A DNA stretch of 64,000 bases from Pseudomonas silesiensis (GTDB lineage: Bacteria > Pseudomonadota > Gammaproteobacteria > Pseudomonadales > Pseudomonadaceae), in contig NZ_CP014870.1 in the NCBI RefSeq assembly GCF_001661075.1, forward strand, positions 434,001-498,000, read 5' to 3'. A program made the position numbers and the translations under genes. Positions within the stretch are counted from its first letter, which is position 1. The number at the start of each line of letters is the position of its first letter. The notes beneath the pieces are model-generated. The model ran no database searches. It saw only the letters and a program-made list of their open reading frames with translations, and was not told where the DNA came from. Of the stretch, positions 1 through 10,034 are shown piece by piece.

Positions 1-1388
<1,388 letters not shown>

Positions 1389-1396
1389 TCTGACCC

Positions 1397-1423
1397 GCAG
1401 CGCCGGTCTGGCGCTGCTCTTGT
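1397..1423 (+). terminator. Rho-independent terminator after thiC
   Basis: Perfect 8-bp stem GCAGCGCC / GGCGCTGC around the loop GGTCT, followed by TCTTGT, 9 bases after the thiC stop. It runs directly into the REP element that starts at 1421. Confidence 0.6.
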
Positions 1424-1508
1424 AGGAGCGAGGCTTGCCCGCGAAGGCGGTTTGCCTGACACACCGCCTTCGCGGGCAAGTCGGATCGCCGCACCGCTCG
1501 CTCCTACA
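1421..1508. repeat. REP/REPIN palindromic element
   Basis: The ends TGTAGGAGCGA and TCGCTCCTACA are inverted, and inside lies an 18-bp perfect inverted repeat (CTTGCCCGCGAAGGCGGT). It is the GTAGGAGCGAGGCTTGCCCGCGA family seen again near 16.4 and 43.1 kb. It occupies the leader of cytX. Confidence 0.85.
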
Positions 1509-1529
1509 GGTTGCGGTTACAACAACAAA

Positions 1530-1556
1530 TGTCCCTCTGAGATAACACCCTTGAGC
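1530..1556 (+). promoter_or_regulatory. THI-box-like remnant at the cytX start
   Basis: CTCTGAGATAACACCCTTGA resembles the conserved core of TPP riboswitches (CTGAGA, then ACCCTTGAACCTGAT). The upstream pairing partner (GGGTG) and the downstream CCTGAT segment are not visible, and a REP element lies immediately upstream. It is read as a decayed riboswitch; chance similarity is possible. Confidence 0.35.
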
Positions 1557-2843
1557 ATTCAACCCAGCACTTATTCCCCCGACATCGCGGTGCCGACCGA
1601 CAAGCGCGTCTTCGGCGGTCGCGATCTGTTTTCCCTGTGGTTTTCCCTCGGTATCGGCCTGATGGTGCTGCAGACCGGTGCCCTGCTCGCGCCAGGCCTG
1701 GGCCTTTCCGGCTCGCTGCTGGCGATTTTCCTCGGCACCCTGGTCGGCGTTCTGCTGCTGGCCGCCGTCGGCGTGATCGGCAGTGACACTGGCCTGTCGT
1801 CGATGGCCGCGCTGAAACTCAGCCTCGGCAAACACGGCGCGAGCCTGCCGGCGGTGCTGAATTTGCTGCAACTGATCGGTTGGGGCTCGTTCGAAATCAT
1901 CGTGATGCGCGACGCCGCCAGCCTGTTGGGCGCTCGTGCCTTCAGTGAAGGTAGCCTGCTGTCCAATCCGCTGTTGTGGACCTTGTTCTTCGGTGGGCTG
2001 GCAACCTTGCTGGCCGTCAGCGGGCCACTGACGTTCGTGCGGCAGATCCTGCGCAAGTGGGGCATCTGGCTGCTGCTGGCCGCCTGCATCTGGCTGACCT
2101 GGAACCTGTTCGCCAAGGCCGACCTGGCGGCGTTGTGGGCGCAGGCCGGTGACGGTTCGATGCCGTTCGCCGTGGGCTTCGACATCGCGATCGCCATGCC
2201 CCTGTCCTGGCTGCCGTTGATTGCCGACTACTCGCGTTTCGGCAAACGGGCGAAAAATGTGTTCGGCGGTACGGCAATTGGCTTCTTTATCGGTAACTTC
2301 TGGCTGATGAGCCTGGGCGTGGCCTACACCCTGGCGTTCGCGCCGAGCGGTGAAGTCAATGCCTTGCTGTTGGCGCTGGCCGGTGCCGGCCTGGGGATTC
2401 CGCTACTGCTGATTCTGCTGGACGAGTCGGAAAACGCCTTTGCCGATATTCACTCGGCGGCGGTGTCCAGCGGGATTCTGTTGCGCCTGAAGGTCGAGCA
2501 TCTGGCGCTGGCCATCGGCGTGATCTGCACGCTGATTGCCTGCCTGGCGCCATTGGCCCAGTACCAGAATTTCCTGCTGTTGATCGGTTCGGTGTTTGCG
2601 CCGTTGTTCGGCGTGGTGCTGGTGGACCACTTCATCCTGCGCAAGCGTTCTGCGCAAGTGGTGGCAACCGCATTGCGCTGGCCGGCGCTGCTCGCCTGGC
2701 TGGGCGGGGTGAGCACCTATCACTTGCTGGCCAATCTGTACCCGGATGTCGGCGCAACCCTGCCGGCGCTAATCCTGGCAGGGCTGTTGCAGCTGGTGCT
2801 GGGCCGGGCCTTCAGCTACGGCCGGGAAACAGCTCGGGCTTGA
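1551..2843 (+). CDS. cytX: Hydroxymethylpyrimidine/cytosine-type permease CytX (NCS1 family)
   Basis: Inner-membrane permease of the nucleobase-cation-symport-1 family, about 430 residues with some 12 hydrophobic segments. The N-terminal FGGRDLFSLWFSLGIGLMVLQTGALL and the mid-protein QLIGWGSFEIIVMRDAA regions resemble the CytX subgroup, which is tied to thiamine salvage. Next to thiC this suggests uptake of HMP or a related pyrimidine. The start is TTG at 1551 (LSIQPSTYSPDIAVP); the longer upstream frame reads through a REP element and is unlikely to be coding. The 3' end overlaps the convergent lipoprotein gene by 32 bp. The substrate is inferred from context. Confidence 0.85.
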   Translation: MSIQPSTYSPDIAVPTDKRVFGGRDLFSLWFSLGIGLMVLQTGALLAPGLGLSGSLLAIFLGTLVGVLLLAAVGVIGSDTGLSSMAALKLSLGKHGASLPAVLNLLQLIGWGSFEIIVMRDAASLLGARAFSEGSLLSNPLLWTLFFGGLATLLAVSGPLTFVRQILRKWGIWLLLAACIWLTWNLFAKADLAALWAQAGDGSMPFAVGFDIAIAMPLSWLPLIADYSRFGKRAKNVFGGTAIGFFIGNFWLMSLGVAYTLAFAPSGEVNALLLALAGAGLGIPLLLILLDESENAFADIHSAAVSSGILLRLKVEHLALAIGVICTLIACLAPLAQYQNFLLLIGSVFAPLFGVVLVDHFILRKRSAQVVATALRWPALLAWLGGVSTYHLLANLYPDVGATLPALILAGLLQLVLGRAFSYGRETARA

Positions 2844-3558
2844 GAATGCCGTTCAGGCGAGGGTAGGGGATCTTCAATTCGACGTGACCCAGTGCGTAAG
2901 GCGCAATGGTGCTCACTTCGTACTTGAGGATCACCCCGCCATACGTCAGTGCCACGTTCTGGGTCTTGACGAAGGGCCAGCTCTTCACGAACTCCGCTTC
3001 CTGATCGAGCTTGGTGCTGATCAGCCAGCTGTTGTGCGCGACTTGCGCGGCTTTCCAGAACGCTTCTTCCTGCCCCGGCACCAGCATGTCCGACAGGGTC
3101 AGCACCTTGTGCTGTTGGCGCGAGTAGTTGATGAAGCTACGGCCCGGCGTGCCATGGGCGCCGCCGGTGTCCAGGTAGCTGGAAAACTCGACGATCACCA
3201 AGCCGTCATGCTGCTCACGTACCTTGGCTTGCAGGTAGCTGCTGTGACGCGGGCCGGCACTGCTCAAGAATTGCTCGCGATACGCGGCCAGCGTCGGCGC
3301 CACCGGGGCGTCGGGCGCGGTGCGGGTCATTTGCAGCAAGCGTTTTTCGATAATGCCATCCAGTGCCGGTTCGGCCGGGAAGCGCAGGGTGTCGATGTTC
3401 ACCAGCGGGCAGTCCTGGTTGGTGCAGCCCGGTTTCAGCTGTTCGGAGGCATCGCGGGTGGTTTCCAGCGGTGCCCGGTAGCTGGGTTGGAACAGACTCT
3501 GGCAGGCGCCCAGGGTCAGGGCGATTGCAGCCACGGAGGCGATTTTAAAAAGCGACAT
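2812..3558 (-). CDS. RsiV/DUF3298-type lipoprotein
   Basis: A 248-residue envelope lipoprotein. The N-terminus is a lipoprotein signal peptide with lipobox LGAC (Cys19). The C-terminal half carries the GGAHGTPGRSFINY motif, typical of DUF3298 proteins, the family that includes the anti-sigma factor RsiV and YdaN-like lysozyme-binding proteins. There is no cytoplasmic anti-sigma helix, so it is not itself an anti-sigma factor. Its start is divergent from nudF across about 200 bp, and its 3' end overlaps cytX tail to tail. Ligand unknown. Confidence 0.8.
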   Translation of the reverse strand: MSLFKIASVAAIALTLGACQSLFQPSYRAPLETTRDASEQLKPGCTNQDCPLVNIDTLRFPAEPALDGIIEKRLLQMTRTAPDAPVAPTLAAYREQFLSSAGPRHSSYLQAKVREQHDGLVIVEFSSYLDTGGAHGTPGRSFINYSRQQHKVLTLSDMLVPGQEEAFWKAAQVAHNSWLISTKLDQEAEFVKSWPFVKTQNVALTYGGVILKYEVSTIAPYALGHVELKIPYPRLNGILKPELFPGRS

Positions 3559-3764
3559 GGGCGTCCTTCATAAAACAGGGAAAGGCAAAAAGTTACCCGC
3601 TTCGACTCTCGGCGCAGGAATCAGTTCGCCACTAAGCTAATTAGAGTTGGTTTCACCCTCACCGTCTATCCCGCTCGCTGGAAAGGGGCTGCATCAAAGG
3701 TCTCGGGCGCGTTAGGATGGCGCGAAGTCGAGGCTGGAGCCTCGGTGTAGAAACGAGGATTGTC
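3559..3764. other. Divergent intergenic region between the lipoprotein gene and nudF
   Basis: About 200 bp that must hold the promoters of both genes. An AT-richer stretch (CACTAAGCTAATTAGAG) lies near 3630, but no convincing -35/-10 pair was found. There are no repeats or further ORFs. Confidence 0.4.
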
Positions 3765-4382
3765 ATGACTGATTTTGCCAACGCCATTCCGACCGCCGTT
3801 GAGATCGTTCGGCGCGAAAAGTGCTTCGAGGGTTTTTACAAGCTCGACCGCGTGCACTTGCGTCACGAATTGTTCGCTGGCGGCATGAGCCGCGAGATCA
3901 GCCGGGAAGTGTTTGTGCGCCATGACGCGGTGTGCGTGCTGCCTTACGATCCGCAGCGCGATGAAGTAGTGTTGATCGAACAGTTTCGCGTCGGCGCCAT
4001 GGGCAAGATCGACAATCCATGGCTGGTCGAACTGGTCGCTGGTCTGATCGACAAGGATGAAGAACCGGAAGAAGTTGCTCACCGCGAAGCGCAGGAGGAA
4101 GCTGGGCTTGTATTCGGGGCGCTTTGGCCGATGACCAAATATTTTCCATCGCCAGGCGGCAGCAATGAATTCGTGCATTTGTACCTGGGGCGTTGCGACA
4201 GCACCGGTGTCGGCGGCCTGCATGGGCTGGAGGAAGAAGCAGAAGATATCCGCGTCACGGTCTGGGCGTTCGAAGATGCCCTGCAGGCCGTACGCGACGG
4301 GCAAATTGCCAACGCGGCCAGCATCATTGCCTTGCAATGGTTAGCTTTGAACCGCGCTGAAGTGAGGGGGCTATGGTCGTAA
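3765..4382 (+). CDS. nudF: ADP-ribose pyrophosphatase NudF (Nudix hydrolase)
   Basis: Hydrolyses ADP-ribose to AMP and ribose 5-phosphate. It has 205 residues, normal for NudF. The Nudix box is complete: G-LIDKD-E-EPEEVAH-REAQEEAG-L fits GX5EX7REUXEEXGU, at about residues 91-113. The start is the ATG at 3765 (MTDFANAIPTAVEIV), preceded by CGAGG; an upstream in-frame ATG at 3717 extends the frame without homology. It overlaps the next gene by 10 bp. nudF-yqiB-cpdA-yqiA-parE is the same order as in E. coli. Confidence 0.93.
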   Translation: MTDFANAIPTAVEIVRREKCFEGFYKLDRVHLRHELFAGGMSREISREVFVRHDAVCVLPYDPQRDEVVLIEQFRVGAMGKIDNPWLVELVAGLIDKDEEPEEVAHREAQEEAGLVFGALWPMTKYFPSPGGSNEFVHLYLGRCDSTGVGGLHGLEEEAEDIRVTVWAFEDALQAVRDGQIANAASIIALQWLALNRAEVRGLWS

Positions 4383-4825
4383 ACAAGCTGCGCGATCGCT
4401 ATCGGGTGGACCTGGTGGGGCTGCAAGCGTCCTGCGAGGCCAACTACGCGCGCCTCATGCGACTGTTGCCAGACATGCGCAACGAGCCCGCGGCCAGGCG
4501 CATTGCCGTGACCCATGGCGACCAGATGCTCGGCGTACTGGCCCTGGAGGTGCTGCAGGTCTGTCCGTACACCACGACCCTGCAAGTGCGCCAGGAACAC
4601 AGCCTGCCCTGGCTGCCGGTGCCGCAACTGGAAGTTCAGGTCTATCACGACGCGTGCATGGCCGAAGTGGTCAGCGCCGAACATGCACGACGCTTTCGCG
4701 GCATCTATCCTTACCCGAACGCCGCGATGCACCAGCCCGACGAAAAGGCCCAGCTGAATATGTTTCTGGGCGAATGGCTGAGCCATTGCCTGGCCTGCGG
4801 GCACGAGTATGCGGTTGTGCGCTGA
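4373..4825 (+). CDS. yqiB: DUF1249 family protein YqiB
   Basis: A 150-residue soluble protein of unknown function (DUF1249). It is recognised from the N-terminal YRVDLVGLQASCEANYARLMRLLP and the C-terminal HQPDEKAQLNMFLGEWLSHCL, both conserved in the family. It starts 10 bp inside nudF, so the two are translationally coupled. No catalytic motif is apparent. Identification rests on sequence plus the nudF-yqiB-cpdA order. Confidence 0.85.
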   Translation: MVVNKLRDRYRVDLVGLQASCEANYARLMRLLPDMRNEPAARRIAVTHGDQMLGVLALEVLQVCPYTTTLQVRQEHSLPWLPVPQLEVQVYHDACMAEVVSAEHARRFRGIYPYPNAAMHQPDEKAQLNMFLGEWLSHCLACGHEYAVVR

Positions 4826-4922
4826 TGTGAACGGCGTCAGGTTTACCGTTTCCTCTTTTGGTCGTCCCCCAGCATAATTGCGGCACTCATCCATCCCCGT
4901 GATCACGCCCCGGGAGAACGCC

Positions 4923-5738
4923 TTGCCACGCGTATCCACATTGACCACCGCCGATCCGGCATTGCTGGTGCAACTCTCCGACAGCCACCTGTTTGCCGAG
5001 GCGGATGGCACGTTACTGGGCATGAACACGCGTGACAGCCTGCAAAAGGTCATCGAACTGGTCAGGCTGCAACAGCCTCGGATCGATCTGATCGTTGCCA
5101 GTGGCGATATTTCCCAGGACGGGACGCTTGAGTCCTATCAGCAGTTCCGCGACCTGACCCGGCAGCTCGATGCATCGGCGCGCTGGATTCCCGGCAATCA
5201 CGACGAGCCTCGGATCATGGCTGAGGCTGCCGTGCAGAGCGCCTTGCTGGATCCGGTGGTGGATATCGGTAACTGGCGGGTCACATTGCTGGATTCGGCA
5301 GTGCCGGGCTCGGTGCCAGGGTATCTGGAAGACGAACAGTTGCAGTTGCTGGCCCGCGCGCTGAGCGAAGCGCCGGAGCGGCATCATCTGGTGTGCTTGC
5401 ACCATCATCCGGTGTCGATCGGCTGTGCGTGGATGGAGCCGATCGGGTTGCGTAATCCAGAGGCGCTGTTTTCGGTTCTGGATCGATTCCCGCAGGTGCG
5501 TGCCGTTTTGTGGGGGCATGTTCATCAAGAGATCGATCGGGAGCGTAATGGCGTGCGGTTGATTGCCTCGCCGTCGACCTGCATTCAGTTCGAACCGGGG
5601 AGCGATGATTTCAAGGTGGGGGATCAGGCGCCGGGGTATCGGTGGTTGCGGCTTTTGCCGGATGGCGAGCTGGAAACCGGTGTAGAGCGTGTGACAGGCT
5701 TCGCTTTCCAGGTCGATTACGGCTCCAACGGCTACTGA
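4923..5738 (+). CDS. cpdA: 3',5'-cyclic-AMP phosphodiesterase CpdA
   Basis: Calcineurin-like metallophosphoesterase that degrades cAMP and so tunes Vfr/CRP signalling. It has 271 residues. All five metal-binding motifs are visible: DSH (LSDSHLF), GD (SGDISQD), GNHDE, HHHP and GHVH. The TTG at 4923 is chosen because GGGAG lies at a good distance before it and because the length fits known pseudomonad CpdA; an upstream TTG at 4878 has no ribosome-binding site and adds non-homologous residues. It belongs to the nudF-yqiB-cpdA cluster. Confidence 0.92.
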   Translation: MPRVSTLTTADPALLVQLSDSHLFAEADGTLLGMNTRDSLQKVIELVRLQQPRIDLIVASGDISQDGTLESYQQFRDLTRQLDASARWIPGNHDEPRIMAEAAVQSALLDPVVDIGNWRVTLLDSAVPGSVPGYLEDEQLQLLARALSEAPERHHLVCLHHHPVSIGCAWMEPIGLRNPEALFSVLDRFPQVRAVLWGHVHQEIDRERNGVRLIASPSTCIQFEPGSDDFKVGDQAPGYRWLRLLPDGELETGVERVTGFAFQVDYGSNGY

Positions 5739-5768
5739 CTTTTTTGTCACTCGGTAAGACCGAGTCGC

Positions 5769-5880
5769 GGCCTTCGCAAGCCCGCTCCCACAGGGGATCT
5801 GCTGTGTACACACGATCTGTGAACACCCATGATCAAATGTGGGAGCGGCGGTGCGACGATTCGACTTGCTCGCGAAGGCG
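5769..5880. repeat. REP element pair between cpdA and yqiA
   Basis: The left arm GCCTTCGCAAGCCCGCTCCCACA and, inverted at 5838-5880, TGTGGGAGCGG..CTTGCTCGCGAAGGC flank an AT-richer core. The arms are diverged and the right one carries about 15 extra bases. Confidence 0.7.
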
Positions 5881-5962
5881 TCGGCACAGGCGCCCCGAAT
5901 TCCACGGATATTCCCGATTCCCTGTAAACTGCGCCTCTTTACCCGACGCACAGGGAGCTCAA

Positions 5963-6571
5963 ATGTCCGGTTCGATCCTTTATATCCATGGTTTCAACAG
6001 CGCGCCGGCGTCGAACAAGGCCACTCGGTTGATCCAGGTGATGGACCAACTGGGCTTGAGCGATCAGTTGCGCGTTCCGTACTTGCATCACCATCCTCGT
6101 GAGGCCATCGGTCAGCTGGAGCAGGCGATCGAGGAGCTCGGACGGCCATTGCTGGTCGGCAGCTCACTCGGCGGCTACTATGCGACTCACTTGGCCGAGC
6201 GCCATGGCCTCAAGGCGCTGTTGATCAACCCCGCCGTCAGCCCGCATCGGATGTTCGACGGGTATCTGGGGGCGCAGAAAAACCTGTATACCGACGAGGC
6301 CTGGGAATTGACCCACGACCACGTGACGGCCCTGGCCGAGCTGGAAGTGCCGGCGCCCCAGGATCCGCAGCGGTTTCAGGTGTGGTTGCAAACCGGCGAC
6401 GAAACGCTGGACTACCGCCTCGCCCAGCAGTATTACCGGGCCTGTGCCTTGCGCATCCAGGCCGGTGGCGATCATGGTTTCCAGGGTTTTGCCGGGCAAC
6501 TGCCGGCAATGCTCAGTTTTGCCGGCATCGGCGCAGATTTGTATCAGGCGATTGATTTCACTGCACTGTGA
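5963..6571 (+). CDS. yqiA: YqiA-type esterase (alpha/beta hydrolase)
   Basis: A 202-residue cytoplasmic esterase of the YqiA/UPF0227 family. The nucleophile elbow VGSSLGGYYA (GxSxGG) is at about residues 70-79, the oxyanion-region YIHGFNSAP is at residues 6-15, and the C-terminal GGDHGF supplies the catalytic His. The start at 5963 follows CAGGGAG and gives the family's usual N-terminus, MSGSILYIHGF. A long in-frame extension to 5642 runs back through the REP element and is not coding. It lies 41 bp before parE, as in E. coli. Natural substrate unknown. Confidence 0.88.
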   Translation: MSGSILYIHGFNSAPASNKATRLIQVMDQLGLSDQLRVPYLHHHPREAIGQLEQAIEELGRPLLVGSSLGGYYATHLAERHGLKALLINPAVSPHRMFDGYLGAQKNLYTDEAWELTHDHVTALAELEVPAPQDPQRFQVWLQTGDETLDYRLAQQYYRACALRIQAGGDHGFQGFAGQLPAMLSFAGIGADLYQAIDFTAL

Positions 6572-6612
6572 GCCATCGCCCCTTTTCACAAAACATTTGA
6601 CGACGAGACCCC

Positions 6613-8517
6613 ATGGCCACTCCCAGCGCTAGCTCTTATAACGCAGACGCCATCGAAGTCCTCTCGGGCCTCGACCCGGTGCGCAAACGCCCCGGCATGT
6701 ACACCGACACCAGTCGGCCGAACCACCTCGCCCAGGAAGTCATCGACAACAGCGTCGACGAAGCCTTGGCCGGGCACGCGACCTCGGTGCAGGTCATCCT
6801 GCACGCCGATCACTCACTGGAAGTCAGCGACGATGGTCGTGGCATGCCGGTGGACATTCACGCTGAAGAAGGCGTCTCGGGTGTCGAGCTGATCCTCACC
6901 AAGCTCCATGCCGGCGGCAAGTTTTCCAACAAGAACTACCAGTTCTCCGGCGGTCTGCACGGGGTGGGTATCTCGGTGGTCAACGCGTTGTCGACCGAAG
7001 TCCGGGTGCGCGTAAAGCGTGATGGCAACGAATACCAGATGACGTTCGGCGACGGCTACAAGAAAACCGAACTGGAAGTGATCGGCACCGTCGGCAAACG
7101 CAACACCGGCACCAGCGTGTTCTTCGCGCCGGACCCGAAGTACTTCGATTCCCCGAAATTCTCCATCAGCCGCCTCAAGCACGTGCTCAAGGCCAAGGCC
7201 GTCCTGTGCCCGGGGTTGCTGGTCAGTTTTGAAGACAAGGCCACCGGCGAGAAAGTCGAATGGCATTACGAGGACGGCCTGCGTTCCTACCTGGTCGACG
7301 CCGTCAGCGAATTCGAACGCCTGCCGGACGAGCCGTTCTGCGGCAGCCTGGCCGGTAACAAAGAAGCGGTCGACTGGGCGTTGCTGTGGTTGCCGGAAGG
7401 CGGCGACAGCGTTCAGGAAAGCTACGTCAACCTGATCCCGACGGCCCAGGGCGGCACTCACGTCAACGGTCTGCGCCAGGGCTTGCTCGACGCCATGCGC
7501 GAGTTCTGCGAATTCCGCAGCCTGCTGCCACGGGGTGTGAAGCTGGCGCCGGAAGACGTCTGGGAGCGCATCGCCTTCGTCCTGTCGATGAAAATGCAGG
7601 AGCCACAATTCTCCGGCCAGACCAAAGAGCGCCTGTCGTCCCGTGAAGCGGCGGCGTTCGTGTCCGGTGTGGTCAAGGACGCCTTCAGCCTGTGGCTCAA
7701 CGCTCACCCTGAAACCGGCATGCTGCTGGCGGAGCTGGCGATCAACAACGCCGGCCGTCGTCTCAAGGCCAGCAAGAAAGTCGAACGCAAGCGCATCACG
7801 GCGGGGCCGGCACTGCCGGGCAAACTGGCCGACTGCGCCGGGCAGGACCCGATGCGCTCCGAGCTGTTTCTGGTGGAAGGTGATTCCGCCGGCGGTTCGG
7901 CCAAACAGGCGCGGGACAAAGAGTTCCAGGCGATCCTGCCGTTGCGCGGCAAGATCCTGAACACCTGGGAAGTCGATGGCAGCGAAGTGCTGGCCAGCCA
8001 GGAAGTGCACAACATCGCGGTGGCCATAGGCGTCGATCCAGGCTCCGCGGACATCGCCCAACTGCGTTACGGCAAAATTTGCATCCTCGCCGACGCCGAC
8101 TCCGACGGCCTGCACATCGCCACCTTGCTCTGCGCGTTGTTCGTCCAGCATTTCCGCCCCTTGGTGGATGCCGGTCACGTCTATGTCGCGATGCCACCGC
8201 TGTACCGTATCGATCTGGGCAAAGAGATCTACTACGCCCTGGACGAAGCCGAGCGCGATGGCATCCTCGATCGCCTGGTGGCGGAGAAAAAACGCGGCAA
8301 GCCCCAGGTCACCCGATTCAAGGGTCTGGGCGAAATGAACCCGCCACAGCTGCGCGAAACCACCATGGACCCGAACACCCGGCGCCTGGTGCAGCTGACG
8401 CTGGACGATTTCGAAGCGACCTCGGAAATGATGGACATGTTGCTGGCGAAGAAACGCGCCGGCGACCGCAAATCCTGGCTGGAATCCAAAGGCAACCTGG
8501 CCGAGGTTCTGGGCTGA
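6613..8517 (+). CDS. parE: DNA topoisomerase IV subunit B
   Basis: ATPase subunit of topoisomerase IV, which unlinks daughter chromosomes. It has 634 residues. The GHKL ATPase domain is first (ELAxNxxD equivalent EVIDNSVDEAL, and the glycine-rich SGGLHGVGISVVNAL). The TOPRIM motifs come later: ELFLVEGDSAGGSAKQARDK with the catalytic Glu, and DADSDG for metal binding. The quinolone-region sequence PLRGKILN is wild-type-like. It shares a base with the next gene (TGATG), and parC lies only about 1.5 kb downstream with two small genes between. Confidence 0.97.
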   Translation: MATPSASSYNADAIEVLSGLDPVRKRPGMYTDTSRPNHLAQEVIDNSVDEALAGHATSVQVILHADHSLEVSDDGRGMPVDIHAEEGVSGVELILTKLHAGGKFSNKNYQFSGGLHGVGISVVNALSTEVRVRVKRDGNEYQMTFGDGYKKTELEVIGTVGKRNTGTSVFFAPDPKYFDSPKFSISRLKHVLKAKAVLCPGLLVSFEDKATGEKVEWHYEDGLRSYLVDAVSEFERLPDEPFCGSLAGNKEAVDWALLWLPEGGDSVQESYVNLIPTAQGGTHVNGLRQGLLDAMREFCEFRSLLPRGVKLAPEDVWERIAFVLSMKMQEPQFSGQTKERLSSREAAAFVSGVVKDAFSLWLNAHPETGMLLAELAINNAGRRLKASKKVERKRITAGPALPGKLADCAGQDPMRSELFLVEGDSAGGSAKQARDKEFQAILPLRGKILNTWEVDGSEVLASQEVHNIAVAIGVDPGSADIAQLRYGKICILADADSDGLHIATLLCALFVQHFRPLVDAGHVYVAMPPLYRIDLGKEIYYALDEAERDGILDRLVAEKKRGKPQVTRFKGLGEMNPPQLRETTMDPNTRRLVQLTLDDFEATSEMMDMLLAKKRAGDRKSWLESKGNLAEVLG

Positions 8518-9506
8518 TGCGCCGAGGCTTTGCCTTGGTGTGTGCGTTGCTGCTGACCTCGATGACGGTGTCTGCGCAGTCGGCGCCAGAGTTGCGCCTG
8601 TTGTCCGCGCATGCCGTCGATGGCATGCGCGGTGGCAACCTGTCCGGGCTGGCCCAGTGCGGCAAGGATTTGTGGAGCGTGTCCGATCGGGACGACGAGC
8701 AGATTTACCTGCTCGATACCCGTGAGCCTGTCTGGCAAGCCGAAGCCGTGCACATCGATGTGCCGGCGGTGCCCGACAGCGGCTTGCCCTGGGGGTTGCG
8801 TTCGCGGACCTGGGCGGCCTCGTTGGCCCGTGGCGGCGATCTGGATTTCGAAGGCATCACCTGCGACAACGCCGGTAATCGCTACATTGTCAGCGAATCT
8901 CATGGGGCGGTGCTGCAAGTGCCGTCAACGGGGCCCGCGTCCTGGCTGAAGATTTCGCCGATGCTGATTCGGGAAGCGCGGGCCAGCGGCCTGTTGCTGA
9001 AATTCAATGCGCTGTTCGAAGGCCTGGCGATCAGTCCTGAGGGCGACAAATTGTGGCTGGCCGCCGAGCGTGAAAGCCGCGGGTTGCTGTTGATCAAACG
9101 ACAACAAACTCTATGGGACTGCGATGGCGGCTGTGTGCTGCTGAGCGAGTCCGGCATGGAAATGCAGCCAGCTCAATTCCCCGGCGCCAGGGCGGTGCCG
9201 CGGGACTTTGCCGATCTGTCATTGTTCGACGGCAAGCTGTTCACCCTTGAACGCAATGTCTTCGAGATCTGCCGCCGCGACGCGCAGACGGCCAAGGTCG
9301 AGCGCTGCTGGTCATATGCCGCCGAGGCATTGCAGGAAAACCGGCGTTATCCACAGGCCTTTGGCCTGGAAGAAGCATTGATCGTGGACGCCGACGGTGC
9401 CTGGATCGGCATCGACAACAACAACGGCATACGCGCCGATGGCGAAGTCCGTCCGATCGTCATGCGCTTTGCCGCGCCCGAGGGTGGCTGGAGTGCCAGG
9501 TCATGA
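8517..9506 (+). CDS. Exported esterase-like-activity-of-phytase family protein
   Basis: A 329-residue protein with a Sec signal peptide (residues 1-20, cut near VSAQS-A), followed by a beta-propeller-like fold typical of the 'esterase-like activity of phytase' family (PF13449 type): LSGLAQCGKDLWSVSDRDD, LDFEGITCDNAGNRYIVSES and FEGLAISPEGDKLWLAAE are its blade motifs. It is probably periplasmic. The start ATG overlaps the parE stop (TGATG) and its own stop overlaps the next start (ATGA), so it is co-translated with parE. The same arrangement sits between parE and parC in P. aeruginosa. Actual substrate unknown. Confidence 0.8.
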   Translation: MRRGFALVCALLLTSMTVSAQSAPELRLLSAHAVDGMRGGNLSGLAQCGKDLWSVSDRDDEQIYLLDTREPVWQAEAVHIDVPAVPDSGLPWGLRSRTWAASLARGGDLDFEGITCDNAGNRYIVSESHGAVLQVPSTGPASWLKISPMLIREARASGLLLKFNALFEGLAISPEGDKLWLAAERESRGLLLIKRQQTLWDCDGGCVLLSESGMEMQPAQFPGARAVPRDFADLSLFDGKLFTLERNVFEICRRDAQTAKVERCWSYAAEALQENRRYPQAFGLEEALIVDADGAWIGIDNNNGIRADGEVRPIVMRFAAPEGGWSARS

Positions 9507-10027
9507 GTCAGCAACCGCCGGGCAAGCGCATCGGTCGCGTATTGATGGTGCTGGCCTGGTGCGCCGCGCTGTTTCTGGCCACGCGGTTTTTCGGGCAGTG
9601 GGAGCAGCGCCAGCAGAATCCCAACGTCGTGGTCAGCTCGGAACAGGGCGAAGGTTTTATCGAAGTGAAGCTTGCCAGCAACAACCAGGGACATTTTGTT
9701 GCCAGCGGCCAGATCAACGGTCAGCCGGTGGACTTCATGCTCGATACCGGGGCAACCGATGTGGCGATACCCGGCGGTATGGCCGAACGACTGAAACTGG
9801 AAAAGGGCTTCCCGGTGACCTTGAGCACGGCCAGCGGTCGTGCCGAGGGCTATCGAACCCGTATCGACCGCCTGCAGCTGGGCGACATTGTGCTGCGTGA
9901 TGTGCGCGCCCTCGTCGTGCCAGGCCTGGAAGGCAAGCAAGTGCTGCTCGGGATGAGCGCGCTGAACAAACTTGAATTTACCCAGCGCGGTGGCACCATG
10001 CTGCTGCGCCAGACAACGAACCGATGA
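9503..10027 (+). CDS. Retropepsin-like membrane-anchored aspartic protease
   Basis: 174 residues: a single N-terminal membrane anchor (about residues 9-25), then a retroviral-type aspartyl protease domain. The catalytic signature is [15 protein letters not shown] at about residues 76-90, and a second structural motif [12 protein letters not shown] is near the C-terminus. It matches the clan AA family TIGR02281 known from proteobacteria. One active site per chain implies it works as a dimer, with the domain in the periplasm. It overlaps both the preceding gene (ATGA) and, nearly, parC (7 bp gap). Confidence 0.85.
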   Translation: MSQQPPGKRIGRVLMVLAWCAALFLATRFFGQWEQRQQNPNVVVSSEQGEGFIEVKLASNNQGHFVASGQINGQPVDFMLDTGATDVAIPGGMAERLKLEKGFPVTLSTASGRAEGYRTRIDRLQLGDIVLRDVRALVVPGLEGKQVLLGMSALNKLEFTQRGGTMLLRQTTNR

Positions 10028-10034
10028 GGCCCGC

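Noticed and set aside
1421..1508. CRISPR-like array from repeated palindromic units
   Set aside because: All repeated palindromes in the window are single REP/REPIN elements; there is no regular repeat-spacer series and no cas gene.
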